A stretch of 47,245 nt of DNA from Alphaproteobacteria bacterium. Its GTDB lineage: Bacteria > Pseudomonadota > Alphaproteobacteria > Rhizobiales > Hyphomicrobiaceae. The stretch is from assembly GCA_018830445.1 (NCBI GenBank), contig JAHJSN010000130.1:1-47245 (forward strand), in the 5' to 3' direction. The translations under genes and the position numbers were made by a program. The first letter of the stretch is position 1, and the number at the start of each line of letters is the position of its first letter. Below, one piece after another: positions 1-7,246 of the stretch. Below the pieces are notes generated by a model, which saw nothing but the letters and a program-made list of their open reading frames with translations, made no database searches and had not been told where the DNA came from.

Positions 1-145
1 GACATATGGTTCCCTGCCGGGAACCTGAATGTCAGCCCGGAACAATGTCAGCCCGGAATACTTGGCAACCTTTTGATTGTGTTCTGGATTCACAAACATT
101 TGACGACCTCCACCCGGGAATCAAATGTTTGATCCAGAACACTAG
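1..145. repeat. Dispersed palindromic repeat A, copy 1 (truncated by window edge)
   Basis: This copy matches the sequences at 30832-30976 and 47108-47245. The outer CTAGTGTTCC of the element is missing because the window begins about 16 bases into it. Compared with copy 2 it carries an extra 16-bp tandem duplication (unit AATGTCAGCCCGGAAC). It then runs into a long inverted repeat with arms CAAACATTTGA/TCAAATGTTTG and GTGTTCTGGAT/ATCCAGAACAC, and ends in CTAG at 142-145. That CTAG is shared with the start of repeat B. It codes for nothing recognisable. Confidence 0.9.
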
Positions 146-310
146 TGGCCTGTCTCGCCTAAATCGGTGTGCTGGCCGCAACCGCTGACGATTTCGGCGA
201 GAGATGAAGGCTACTTGTAAAAACAATGGTTTAGTGTGGCGTTCAGCGCGCCTCAATTGACGACTCCTGTGCGGCACCAACAGGTCAATTAAGGCGCGAC
301 GCCACACTAG
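142..310. repeat. Dispersed palindromic repeat B, copy 1
   Basis: About 169 bp, nearly identical to 28459-28627. It holds two imperfect hairpins in tandem. The first has arms TCTCGCC and GGCGAGA. The second, at about 233-310, has arms TAGTGTGGCG/CGCCACACTA at its base and GCGCGCCT plus AATTGAC further in, paired with GTCAATT and AGGCGCG. The element starts and ends with CTAG, starting with the last four bases of repeat A. No reading frame in it looks like a gene. Confidence 0.9.
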
Positions 311-316
311 CTGGCG

Positions 317-664
317 CTAGATCGCAAGGTAGCCGAGCGACAGCAAAATGATGGCCGCGCCAAGTACGCCGGCACCGAGATGGCGGCCTGCGATAAAGAA
401 GATCACGACACCGCCGGCGGCCGCGGACAGCCTCACGACAAGCGGTATTGCCTCCAGCACACCTGCCGGGAACAAGACCAGCCGCGCAACGAGGCCCGCC
501 ACGAGCGCGGTCGCCACGGCGCGGACCCAGACAAAAATCTCGCTGTCGGGTGCAAGGCCGCGGCCCAGATAGCCGCCGAGCCAGCGGAACGGTTCATGAG
601 CAAAAAGGGCGACCAGCACGATGACCAGCGATGCTTCGGGTGTGGCCAGAAAGCCGTCGCTCAT
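317..664 (-). CDS. azlD: AzlD-family small subunit of branched-chain amino acid exporter
   Basis: This 115-residue protein is almost entirely hydrophobic, with three to four predicted membrane segments. It has the AzlD-type start (a helix rich in Val/Leu/Ala, then a conserved short loop around RWLGG and ...VRAVATALVAGLVARL). AzlD proteins act with AzlC in the inner membrane to export branched-chain amino acids and analogues. Its ATG at 664 overlaps the azlC stop in an ATGA arrangement (661-664), so the two are translationally coupled. It ends seven bases from repeat B. The family call rests on composition, length and pairing with azlC; the substrate is inferred. Confidence 0.85.
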   Translation of the reverse strand: MSDGFLATPEASLVIVLVALFAHEPFRWLGGYLGRGLAPDSEIFVWVRAVATALVAGLVARLVLFPAGVLEAIPLVVRLSAAAGGVVIFFIAGRHLGAGVLGAAIILLSLGYLAI

Positions 665-1449
665 TCGTCCTCTCCCGTGCCGAAAAGCCTCGCATCGATG
701 CGCTTACCGGCGAGATAGGCAACCGTGCCGCCGATGAGGCCGGTCAAGAGCAGATCGAAGCCGGGCACCAGGACGTAGATCAGCGGACCCATGATGCAGC
801 CGATGACGATCGCCAACCAGTCCATTGGCAACCGGGCGGCTGCCGTCAGCGAGAGAAGAAAGTAGATCGGGGTCAGGAACAACAGTACGCCTGCGATCAG
901 CGGCGGCACGCTACCAGCCAACAGGAAGCCCAGCAGCGTGCCCGCCAGCGTGGTCAGAATCATGCCGGTTCCGATGCCGAGGAACACCTGCAGGCGGCGG
1001 CCTTCCTGAACTCCCGGCAGAAGGCGATGGCCTTCGAGCCAGGCGGTGATGGCCACAGCATGCAAAGCGAGCAGCCGCCGCCACAGAGCCGGACGCTCCT
1101 CCTTGATCCACGGCAGAAGCGTCACCACCATCGGCACGAGACGCACTCCGGTGAGTGCCACCGCCGCGGCGCCAGCAAGGATCGAGCCGCCGCGCGCGAG
1201 CTGATCCATCATGACGACCTGGGCGGGGAGCGCAAAGAATGTCGCCATCATCAGTAACGCATTGAACAGCGACATGCCGGCATCGTTGGCCAGCGCGCCG
1301 AAGCCCGCCGAACTTGCAAGCAGGATCAATCCCGGTACCGACAGGGCGACGCGCAAACCGTCGCGGAACGTGCGGTAGGTTCCGCGCGGAGCCTTATTGG
1401 CGCCGGGCTTGTTCTCCCCGCCGACGCCGCTGTCTTCTGCGCCGTTCAC
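661..1449 (-). CDS. azlC: AzlC-family branched-chain amino acid permease
   Basis: This 262-residue inner-membrane protein matches the AzlC family in length and pattern: an N-terminal FRDGLRVALSVPGL segment, then about seven hydrophobic helices and a proline/glycine-rich mid-region (LTGVRLVPMVVTLLPWI). AzlC is the large subunit of an AzlCD amino-acid exporter. The start is GTG at 1449, directly after the TGA of the upstream gene (TGAGTG), so all three genes are read from one message. The first 20 residues are polar and variable, and the true start could lie slightly downstream. Why an amino-acid exporter shares an operon with a purine-enzyme-like protein is not clear. Confidence 0.88.
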   Translation of the reverse strand: MNGAEDSGVGGENKPGANKAPRGTYRTFRDGLRVALSVPGLILLASSAGFGALANDAGMSLFNALLMMATFFALPAQVVMMDQLARGGSILAGAAAVALTGVRLVPMVVTLLPWIKEERPALWRRLLALHAVAITAWLEGHRLLPGVQEGRRLQVFLGIGTGMILTTLAGTLLGFLLAGSVPPLIAGVLLFLTPIYFLLSLTAAARLPMDWLAIVIGCIMGPLIYVLVPGFDLLLTGLIGGTVAYLAGKRIDARLFGTGEDE

Positions 1450-2457
1450 TCAGTGGCCATAGAAGATGCGGCCCTCGGTTGCCGGGACGGTGTGGAACAG
1501 CACATCGAATTCTTTTGCATGAGCGCGGACTTCGTCGTCGCGCATGGAGCCGGACGGAGCGAAGATCGCCTTCACCTTGCGGCGGGCGAGGTGGTCGATC
1601 GCATCGGCAAACGAGAAGAAGGAATCGGAACACACCGCAGCGCCTCTCATCATCTCGGTGCGTTGATTCACGCGGGCATGCAGCACGGCGTTCTCGGTCG
1701 CGGTGACGAGTTGTACGTGGCCGGCGGCGTTGGCGATGAGGTTGTTGTCCTTGACAACGGTGATGCAGCTCGACGGGCTCGCCGCGCAAATACCCCAGGC
1801 AAGACTCATGTCTTCTTTCAAAGCTTGATCCCAGTCGGCCGGGAAGGTGGGCACGTAGGGGTTGGGCTGCTGGGAGACGGTTGCGCCACGAATGGCATGC
1901 GCTATGATTTCCTTGCGCAGGCTTTGACGGCCGAGATTGCCGAGCGCCGGGTTGGCGAGCAGGTGGCACTTGCGCACCTTGCGGGTAAAGTAGGGGGCGG
2001 CGCTTGCCTCGATCACGGGTGCGGCGATGCCGAGGAACGGGCGGTCTTCGCCCATCCACTGGCGGATCTTGTAGGCGGTCTGTTCGGTGATCTCGACGTT
2101 GGTGACGAGGAACGCGCCGTAGGACGAACGGAACTCGTTCTCGATGGCGCGCTTGACGACGCTGTCGGAACTGCCGGCGACCGCCGAAAACGGCGTGCCG
2201 CGGCTGGTCAGGACCGCGATTTTCGGCACGGCGCCGAGATTCGCCTCGAAAGCGGCGGCGATGCGGGTGATCGCTTCAAGCGAATTGTCGAATTCCTTCA
2301 GCGTCGACCAGCTCATATTCGCCGCGTCCGAGAGCGCCGGAGCGCCATCAGGCAGCGTGAAGCGCGTTATCGCGAGCGGGTCCTGGCTGCTGGCGTCGGC
2401 GGCGACAAAACCCTGCTGTTGCGGGTTCTCTCCGTAGTTCAGGGCGATCATGGCCAT
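1450..2457 (-). CDS. Stand-alone AICAR transformylase-like protein (PurH C-terminal domain homologue), probably divergent
   Basis: About 335 residues. It resembles the AICARFT half of PurH only: it opens with LNYGENPQQ (PurH: YGENPHQ), continues with SWSTLKEFDN, FRSSYGAFL and SDSFFSFADAID, and ends with SGSMRDDEV and a terminal GRIFYGH. The IMP cyclohydrolase half is missing. Where PurH has the catalytic Lys-His (KHANPCG), this protein reads TSRGTPFSA, so both catalytic residues appear to be replaced. It may bind a nucleotide or folate without normal transformylase activity, or act on another substrate. ATG 2457 is chosen because it starts directly before the conserved motif and has GGAG upstream; an in-frame extension to 2526 has no conserved content. 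It is the first gene before azlC-azlD. Confidence 0.75.
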   Translation of the reverse strand: MAMIALNYGENPQQQGFVAADASSQDPLAITRFTLPDGAPALSDAANMSWSTLKEFDNSLEAITRIAAAFEANLGAVPKIAVLTSRGTPFSAVAGSSDSVVKRAIENEFRSSYGAFLVTNVEITEQTAYKIRQWMGEDRPFLGIAAPVIEASAAPYFTRKVRKCHLLANPALGNLGRQSLRKEIIAHAIRGATVSQQPNPYVPTFPADWDQALKEDMSLAWGICAASPSSCITVVKDNNLIANAAGHVQLVTATENAVLHARVNQRTEMMRGAAVCSDSFFSFADAIDHLARRKVKAIFAPSGSMRDDEVRAHAKEFDVLFHTVPATEGRIFYGH

Positions 2458-2547
2458 GAGGGCTGGTTCTCCGTATCTCGCATCCGCTGGACGGCCAGTA
2501 TCGCCGCGGGTGGGCACAGGTGGCAAGCGCGCAGATGGGCGCGGGTG

Positions 2548-3066
2548 TCAAGGAGCGGATACGGCATGCGAAGGTGGGCGATAGCGGTAGAATGCCCGTA
2601 CTCCCCCACCGAGACCGCCGGCGCCCAGGATCCCGCCGAGATTGGCAACGACAATCCAGATTATGACGAGTCCCGCGGCAACCAATGCAAGCCAGGTGAC
2701 GAAGCCGAAGGCGATCGCGCCGCCGCCCAATCCGGCGCCGACGATGACCGGGCGGTGGTCTTCGCGCCGGACGAAACCGATTGCGGCAAGGACGAGTGCC
2801 AGAGCCGCCAGTCCCGCACCGGCAATCCTCACGAGATCGTCGTGGTTCCAGTGGCGCTCCTGCAGAACCGCGGGCTTCTTCCTGATGACGTTGACGACTT
2901 CCTTGGAAATGCTCACTGCCGTTTCGGCGATCGTGCGCTCTATCGTCTTCTGCGGCTCGATCGGGCCCGCCCAGAAATGAACGATGACGAACAGAAGAGA
3001 GGCGGCGCCGAAAAGCATTCCCGTATAGCCGAAAGGATTGCGGGTCATGCCTCGTGCAGCTGCCAT
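2548..3066 (-). CDS. Conserved-looking inner membrane protein of unknown function
   Basis: About 172 residues. It has a hydrophobic helix near the N-terminus (after MTRNPFGYTG), a soluble amphipathic stretch of about 50 residues containing IERTIAETAVSISKEVV, and three further hydrophobic, glycine/alanine-rich helices. The last part is a glycine-rich loop (GGILGAGGLGGG) and a short Tyr/Arg-rich tail. I do not recognise the family. ATG 3066 is preferred over an upstream in-frame start at 3180 because AGGGG precedes it and the upstream extension is rich in Arg and Gly without hydrophobic order. It lies 90 bp upstream of the AICARFT-like gene on the same strand and may be co-transcribed with it. 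Confidence 0.65.
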   Translation of the reverse strand: MAAARGMTRNPFGYTGMLFGAASLLFVIVHFWAGPIEPQKTIERTIAETAVSISKEVVNVIRKKPAVLQERHWNHDDLVRIAGAGLAALALVLAAIGFVRREDHRPVIVGAGLGGGAIAFGFVTWLALVAAGLVIIWIVVANLGGILGAGGLGGGVRAFYRYRPPSHAVSAP

Positions 3067-3252
3067 TGAAACCACCCCTAAATAGACATCGCACCACCGC
3101 GTGGCGCTCTGCCGAAAACGATAAAGAGCAGTCGAAACGTATTGGTTAAGCCGCCGAATACCTCCGCCGCCCGTTGGCACATTGTTATGCGCGGCGTTGT
3201 TGTCGAGGGCGGATGCCTCGAAACCGGACGGCTTGGTTTACGGCAGCTTAAC

Positions 3253-3876
3253 TCAGGCAGACGCTTCAGGCTTCGCGGGCTTGGCGATGGCGGCTGCCTT
3301 GGCGGACTTGCCGCCATCGGCGATGCGGTCGACGATGGCGAGGAAGACGGCGCTGGCGACAAAGGCGAGATGGATAAGCGTCGACCACATGATCTTCTCG
3401 TTCTCGTACTGCGGCGCATTGAGGAACACCTGCAGCAGGTGGATCGAGGAAATCGCGACGATTGCGGAAGCCACCTTCACCTTTAGGCTGCCGGTATCTA
3501 TCTTGCCGAGCCAGCCCAGTTCGCTGGCGTCACCACGGTCGAGGCGAGAGACGAAGTTCTCGTATCCCGACAGCATTACCATCACCATCAGGCTGGCGAC
3601 GAGGCAGGCATCGATGAGGCCCAGCATCGCCAGGATCACCTCGTTGTCGGAGTAGGTGAAGACCTTGAGCGAGATTTTCCAGATCTTGCCGAGAAAGGCC
3701 GCCGCGTAAACGGCGAGCGCGGCGGCAAGACCGAGATAGAAGACGACGAGCAGCCAGCGGCTGGCCAGGATGGTGCGCTCGATAAGCGTCTCCGCGCGCG
3801 AGGCGGTACTCTGGGTCGTTGCGGGCGTGGGCACTGGCTTTGTCGCATCCGATTGCAGCATCGGGGTCTCCGGCAT
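3253..3876 (-). CDS. UPF0114 (YqhA-like) membrane protein
   Basis: This 207-residue protein starts at ATG 3876. About 25 polar residues are followed by the family's helix-rich body: ASRWLLVVFYLGLAAAL, then a loop, ILAMLGLIDACLVASLMVMVMLSGYENFVS, a short soluble segment with SELGWLGKID, and two more helices (VASAIVAISSIHLLQVFL and LIHLAFVASAVFLAIVDRI). This four-helix pattern with the GYENFVS motif is typical of UPF0114. The C-terminus is a short Ala/Lys-rich tail. The biochemical role of the family is not established. It stands alone, with about 155 bp to the MBL gene upstream. Confidence 0.85.
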   Translation of the reverse strand: MPETPMLQSDATKPVPTPATTQSTASRAETLIERTILASRWLLVVFYLGLAAALAVYAAAFLGKIWKISLKVFTYSDNEVILAMLGLIDACLVASLMVMVMLSGYENFVSRLDRGDASELGWLGKIDTGSLKVKVASAIVAISSIHLLQVFLNAPQYENEKIMWSTLIHLAFVASAVFLAIVDRIADGGKSAKAAAIAKPAKPEASA

Positions 3877-4032
3877 CTAACATCTGAGTTGCTTGCGCAC
3901 GCCGATCCGGCGGCATCTGCTTCGTGGCATGAAGAGTGGGGACTGTTGCGATTCCGGGCAATGGCGCGCAGGGACGCACCCAATGCCCGGCCGCGCCGAT
4001 GCCGCCGCAAGCAGATCGGATGCGCAAAACTG

Positions 4033-5043
4033 CTACAGGTTGAACTGGTAGCCCGCCGGAACGAAGCGGAAGGCGTCCTCGTAAGGTTCGACGAAGCCAA
4101 GCGCGGGGAACGGCAGGTGGTAGCCGGTCACTGCGATCTTGTCGGCTGCCGCCATTTCCAGAAGCTTGCGCCGCGACCGGCCCGCAACGTCCTTGTCCAT
4201 ATCGGCGGCGAGCGGCCATTCGGGGCGCTGGACGGAAATCACGTAATGCACGATGGCGTCGCCCCAGATCATCAGGCGCTGGCCCTCGCTCTCGACGTGG
4301 TAGGCGAGGTGGCCCGGGGTGTGGCCGGGTGATGCTATCGCGCGGATGCCGGGAAGCGCCTCGCCCTCGTCCTTGAGGAAGCTCATTTTCTCCGCGAGGG
4401 GTACGACGTTTTCCTGCATGGAGCGCGCACGGCGGGCAAGACCGGCATCGGCGTCGAGAAGCTCCTTCGGCGACCAGAAATCGTACTCGACTTCACCGCA
4501 GACGTAGCGCGCGTTGGGGAATACGGGCGTGCCCGACTCGGTCAGCCCACCGATGTGGTCGGGGTGGCAATGGGTGATGATGACGACGTCGATCTGCTCG
4601 GGCGTGTAGCCGGCGAGTTTCAGTCCCTCGACGAGATGACCGCTGTCGGGCCGCCGGGTCGAGCCGTTGCCGGAATCGAAGAGTACGAGTTCGTTGCCGG
4701 TGTTGATGACGACGGGAGCATAGGGAAGTTCGAACTTCTTCAGCGGAACGTGGTTGGCGGTGAGAAGTTCATGCACGTCCTCTTCGAACTGGTCGGCGCC
4801 GAAGGTCGGATAAGGGCCGGAAAGGATTGCCGCGCCATCGCGGACGATCGTAACTTCGAACTTGCCGAGCATGAAGCGGTAGAAGCTGGTGTTCTGCCGA
4901 CCGAGCAGCGGCGCCTTGGCCTGCACGAGCGGCGCGAAAGGCAGGGACAGGGCGGCGGCGCCTCCCATCAGCCCAAGAGCCCGGCGGCGGTTGAGGATAA
5001 GCGATTGGGCGCGGCGGGCAGGCAGGTTGGGGTTGCTCGGCAT
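4033..5043 (-). CDS. Exported metallo-beta-lactamase-fold hydrolase (Tat signal)
   Basis: This 336-residue protein has a twin-arginine-type N-terminus (NRRRALGLMGGAAALSL, signal end near QAKA), so it is probably exported folded with metal bound. The MBL metal site is intact: THCHPDHIGG (HxHxDH), a later His in SPGHTPGHLAYH, and Asp in IWGDAIVH. The protein resembles the lactonase/methyl-parathion-hydrolase branch of MBL-fold enzymes, which cleave lactones or esters. The exact substrate cannot be read from sequence. ATG 5043 is the natural start because it includes the whole signal peptide. A quorum-quenching lactonase is one possibility, not a demonstrated role. Confidence 0.85.
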   Translation of the reverse strand: MPSNPNLPARRAQSLILNRRRALGLMGGAAALSLPFAPLVQAKAPLLGRQNTSFYRFMLGKFEVTIVRDGAAILSGPYPTFGADQFEEDVHELLTANHVPLKKFELPYAPVVINTGNELVLFDSGNGSTRRPDSGHLVEGLKLAGYTPEQIDVVIITHCHPDHIGGLTESGTPVFPNARYVCGEVEYDFWSPKELLDADAGLARRARSMQENVVPLAEKMSFLKDEGEALPGIRAIASPGHTPGHLAYHVESEGQRLMIWGDAIVHYVISVQRPEWPLAADMDKDVAGRSRRKLLEMAAADKIAVTGYHLPFPALGFVEPYEDAFRFVPAGYQFNL

Positions 5044-5131
5044 GGCTGTGACCTTGGCTTTCGCGGGCTTTATCTGCGGGGCAGTCTAATTCCAGAGGAC
5101 GGCTTCGCGGAACGGGAATCTGGGTGCATAA

Positions 5132-5305
5132 TTTCAGAACCAGCCAGATCCGGCGCAAAACAGGCGGGGACGGATGGAGCTTGGCCTTAGTATTCAGACA
5201 CCATTCGGCCAGTCACTCGACTTGAGCAGCAGCTACGACGGTATCGGCGTGAGCGACTATCAGGCGATCAGCGGTCAGGCGGCGGTGCGGCTGCCGCTCA
5301 ATTGA
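5132..5305 (+). pseudogene. 3' remnant of an autotransporter beta-barrel gene
   Basis: The frame is open from a TAA at 5129-5131 to the TGA at 5303-5305. From Met at 5174 it encodes 43 residues that match the C-terminal strands of an autotransporter outer-membrane barrel: GRMELGLSIQTPFG, LDLSSSYDGIG, SDYQAISGQAAVRLPLN. The closing Phe/Leu-x-Asn-type end and the alternating hydrophobic pattern are typical. There is no passenger domain or remaining barrel upstream, where the MBL gene starts on the other strand at 5043. This is read as the end of a gene lost by deletion. A very short functional protein is unlikely. Confidence 0.7.
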
Positions 5306-5389
5306 CAGAAGCCCAGTCGTCGCTTGCCTATCCCCTTAAAACCGGCGCATCGTATCTTGGCTGTCCTGCGCAATTGAACAAACAACTCC

Positions 5390-5438
5390 ATGGCCGCCCG
5401 TCGTGGCGACGCCGCGCCTCCGGCACGAGGGCGGCCAT
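5390..5438. repeat. Extragenic palindrome (ATGGCCGCCC/GGGCGGCCAT)
   Basis: Perfect 10-bp arms at 5390-5399 and 5429-5438 are separated by a 29-nt loop that is itself GC-rich. It lies between the autotransporter remnant and the rhodanese gene. The two genes point toward each other, so it could help end transcription. It shares its ATGGCCG core with the palindrome at 5480-5504. Confidence 0.6.
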
Positions 5439-5479
5439 CCAGGGCGAATTTCGCAGGCCGTCACGGATGCCGCCCCTGG

Positions 5480-5504
5480 ATGGCCGGTTCAAGACCGGCC
5501 ATGG
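5480..5504. repeat. Extragenic palindrome (ATGGCCGGT...ACCGGCCAT)
   Basis: Perfect 9-bp arms surround a TTCAAG-type loop (ATGGCCGGT TCAAG ACCGGCCAT). Short palindromes of this ATGGCCGG type are widespread between genes in Hyphomicrobiales. It sits about 30 bp beyond the end of the rhodanese gene and could act as a terminator for it, although no T-run follows. Confidence 0.6.
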
Positions 5505-5532
5505 AGTGGGTCGGTTAGCCGCCGTTCCGGCG

Positions 5533-6105
5533 CTACCTGGACGAGCCGTAGGAGGTGTAGTTGTCGAAGTCGAGGTATTGGGACCAATGCTTCGAATATG
5601 GGTGGACGCGCTGGTCCTTGCCCTCGGGTCCGCCGAGAGTGCGGCCGGTATTGTGCCAGGCAAAGATGCCGCCTCTGAGGTTGACGGCTCCAAGGCCGCC
5701 GGCAACCTTCAACGACTGGTCGACACGGCTGGCAAGGCGTGAACTGCGCACCCCCACCGAGCAATAAAGAACGACCAGCTTGCCGTTCGCGTCAGCTGCA
5801 AAGCGGCGCATGAACTCGGCTGTCGCGATGTCGGGATCGACGTGAACCGCGCCGGGCAGATGGCTGACGTCATATTCGGCGCGGTCCCGAACGTCCAGCA
5901 ACAGGAGTTCACCCGTCCGGCTGACCAACTCCAAACCCTCGGGGAGAAGGGAGGGCGCGGCGGGATAATCGCGCGCGACCTTGTTTTCCAGTTCCAGAAG
6001 ACTGCTCTGCCCGGCAGCCGATGCCGGGGCCGGGGCCGCAGCGGCAATGCCGGCGACCGCGGCCAGCAGGCAACGCAATCCAAGTCTTGAGTTTGTGATG
6101 GACAT
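5533..6105 (-). CDS. Periplasmic rhodanese-like sulfurtransferase
   Basis: About 190 residues. It has a signal peptide (RLGLRCLLAAVAGIAAAAPAPASAA) followed by a single rhodanese domain: LLLLDVRDRAEYDVSHLPGAVHV, then the active-site loop YCSVGVRSSRLA with catalytic Cys, and a closing LRGGIFAWHNTGRTL. Rhodaneses move sulfane sulfur through a persulfide on that Cys. The active loop is CSVGVRS, which is compatible with a working enzyme. ATG 6105 (GGGA just upstream) is preferred over an in-frame start at 6135 because it begins directly before the signal peptide. It is divergent from an MBL-fold gene that also encodes an exported protein, which suggests linked roles in periplasmic sulfur handling (inference). 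Confidence 0.82.
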   Translation of the reverse strand: MSITNSRLGLRCLLAAVAGIAAAAPAPASAAGQSSLLELENKVARDYPAAPSLLPEGLELVSRTGELLLLDVRDRAEYDVSHLPGAVHVDPDIATAEFMRRFAADANGKLVVLYCSVGVRSSRLASRVDQSLKVAGGLGAVNLRGGIFAWHNTGRTLGGPEGKDQRVHPYSKHWSQYLDFDNYTSYGSSR

Positions 6106-6283
6106 CAATTCCCGTACCGTGGCTCGCGTCGACAAAGGTGGTTTCAGGTCACTTGTTCCCCTAACGTGGAGAAGATGGGGTGCTCGGCTTATTAATCAAT
6201 GCGTCTTTTTGGACTTCGGATTGCCGCCGGGCTCATTTTGCGTGGAAGCAATTACCCGATTGGGACGCGACAGGGGAACACGG

Positions 6284-7201
6284 ATGCAGATGCGCACGGC
6301 AGTACTATCGTCGCTAATCGGCTGGATGTCGGCATGGCCGGTTCTGGCTCTCGAACCCGTTCCGGTGAGCGACGGCATCTATGCGTTCGTTGGGGAGAAA
6401 GAGCAGCGCTCACCTGGCAATCTCGCGAACAACGCGACTTTCGGGCTGATCGTCACCGGTGAAGGCGCCGTGCTGATCGATCCGGGCGGGTCGTGGAAGG
6501 GCGCCGAGGCGCTGCATGCGGACGTGCGCAAGGTGACGGATCAACCGGTGAGGTACGTCATCAACACGGGCGGCCAGGATCACCGCTGGCTCGGTAACGG
6601 GTATTGGCGCAAACTGGGTGCGACCATTATCGCTTCGAGCGCAGCGGTGGCCGACCAGAAGGAACGGGCATCGCTGCAGCTGACGATGCTGAGCCAGTTC
6701 GTCGGCAGCGACGGGCTTTCGGGCACGGAACCGGAATTCGCCGACGTGACGTTCGATACCGATCACGAACTTGAAATCGGCGGCACGCGTATTGAAATTC
6801 ACTTCGCTGCCGCCGCGCACACGCCTGGTGATGCATTCGTATGGGTCCCTTCCAAGAGTACCGTCTTTACCGGAGATATCGTCTACACCGAGCGGCTGCT
6901 TGGGGTGCTGCCATTCTCCAAATCAAAGGCATGGCTCATGGCCTTCGAGGCTGTCGCGGCACTGAACCCGGAGCACGTGGTGCCGGGTCATGGGGCGCCG
7001 ACGACACTTTCACGAGCCAAAGCCGACACATTTGACTATCTCGTTAATCTCAGAGCGCGGATGGCCGAGCACATTGAAACCGGGGGAGACATGATCGGTT
7101 CGCCCAAGGTCGACCAATCGGCGTTCAAGCACCTGGAAGAATTCGAGGCGCTTGCAGGGCGCAATGCGCAAGCCGTGTTCGCCGAGATGGAATTCGAGTG
7201 A
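6284..7201 (+). CDS. Exported MBL-fold protein with an altered metal motif (TGGQDH)
   Basis: About 305 residues. A short signal peptide (LSSLIGWMSAWPVLA) precedes an MBL fold. The usual HxHxDH motif reads TGGQDHRWLGN: the first two His are replaced by Gly and Gln while Asp-His and the following GN are kept. Other ligands remain: His in AAAHTPGD, Asp in FTGDIVY, and His in VVPGHG. The layout recalls the SoxH/quinoprotein-relay type of periplasmic MBL proteins. One metal site is probably lost or rearranged. ATG 6284 is preferred because AGGGGA lies about 10 bp upstream and the signal peptide follows; the frame is open far upstream but has no conserved content. It is divergent from the rhodanese gene. 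Confidence 0.8.
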   Translation: MQMRTAVLSSLIGWMSAWPVLALEPVPVSDGIYAFVGEKEQRSPGNLANNATFGLIVTGEGAVLIDPGGSWKGAEALHADVRKVTDQPVRYVINTGGQDHRWLGNGYWRKLGATIIASSAAVADQKERASLQLTMLSQFVGSDGLSGTEPEFADVTFDTDHELEIGGTRIEIHFAAAAHTPGDAFVWVPSKSTVFTGDIVYTERLLGVLPFSKSKAWLMAFEAVAALNPEHVVPGHGAPTTLSRAKADTFDYLVNLRARMAEHIETGGDMIGSPKVDQSAFKHLEEFEALAGRNAQAVFAEMEFE

Positions 7202-7246
7202 CCCCGACGGGGCTGGATCCGGCCGAGCCTATGGTGCCACGCACGT

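Noticed and set aside
32-307. 91-codon minus-strand frame over repeats A and B
   Set aside because: It lies wholly within non-coding palindromes and recurs only because the repeats recur.
1453-3069. 538-codon open frame on the plus strand
   Set aside because: It covers the AICARFT-like and membrane protein genes in antisense; the composition is that of a shadow frame (Gly/Arg/Asp-rich, no motifs).
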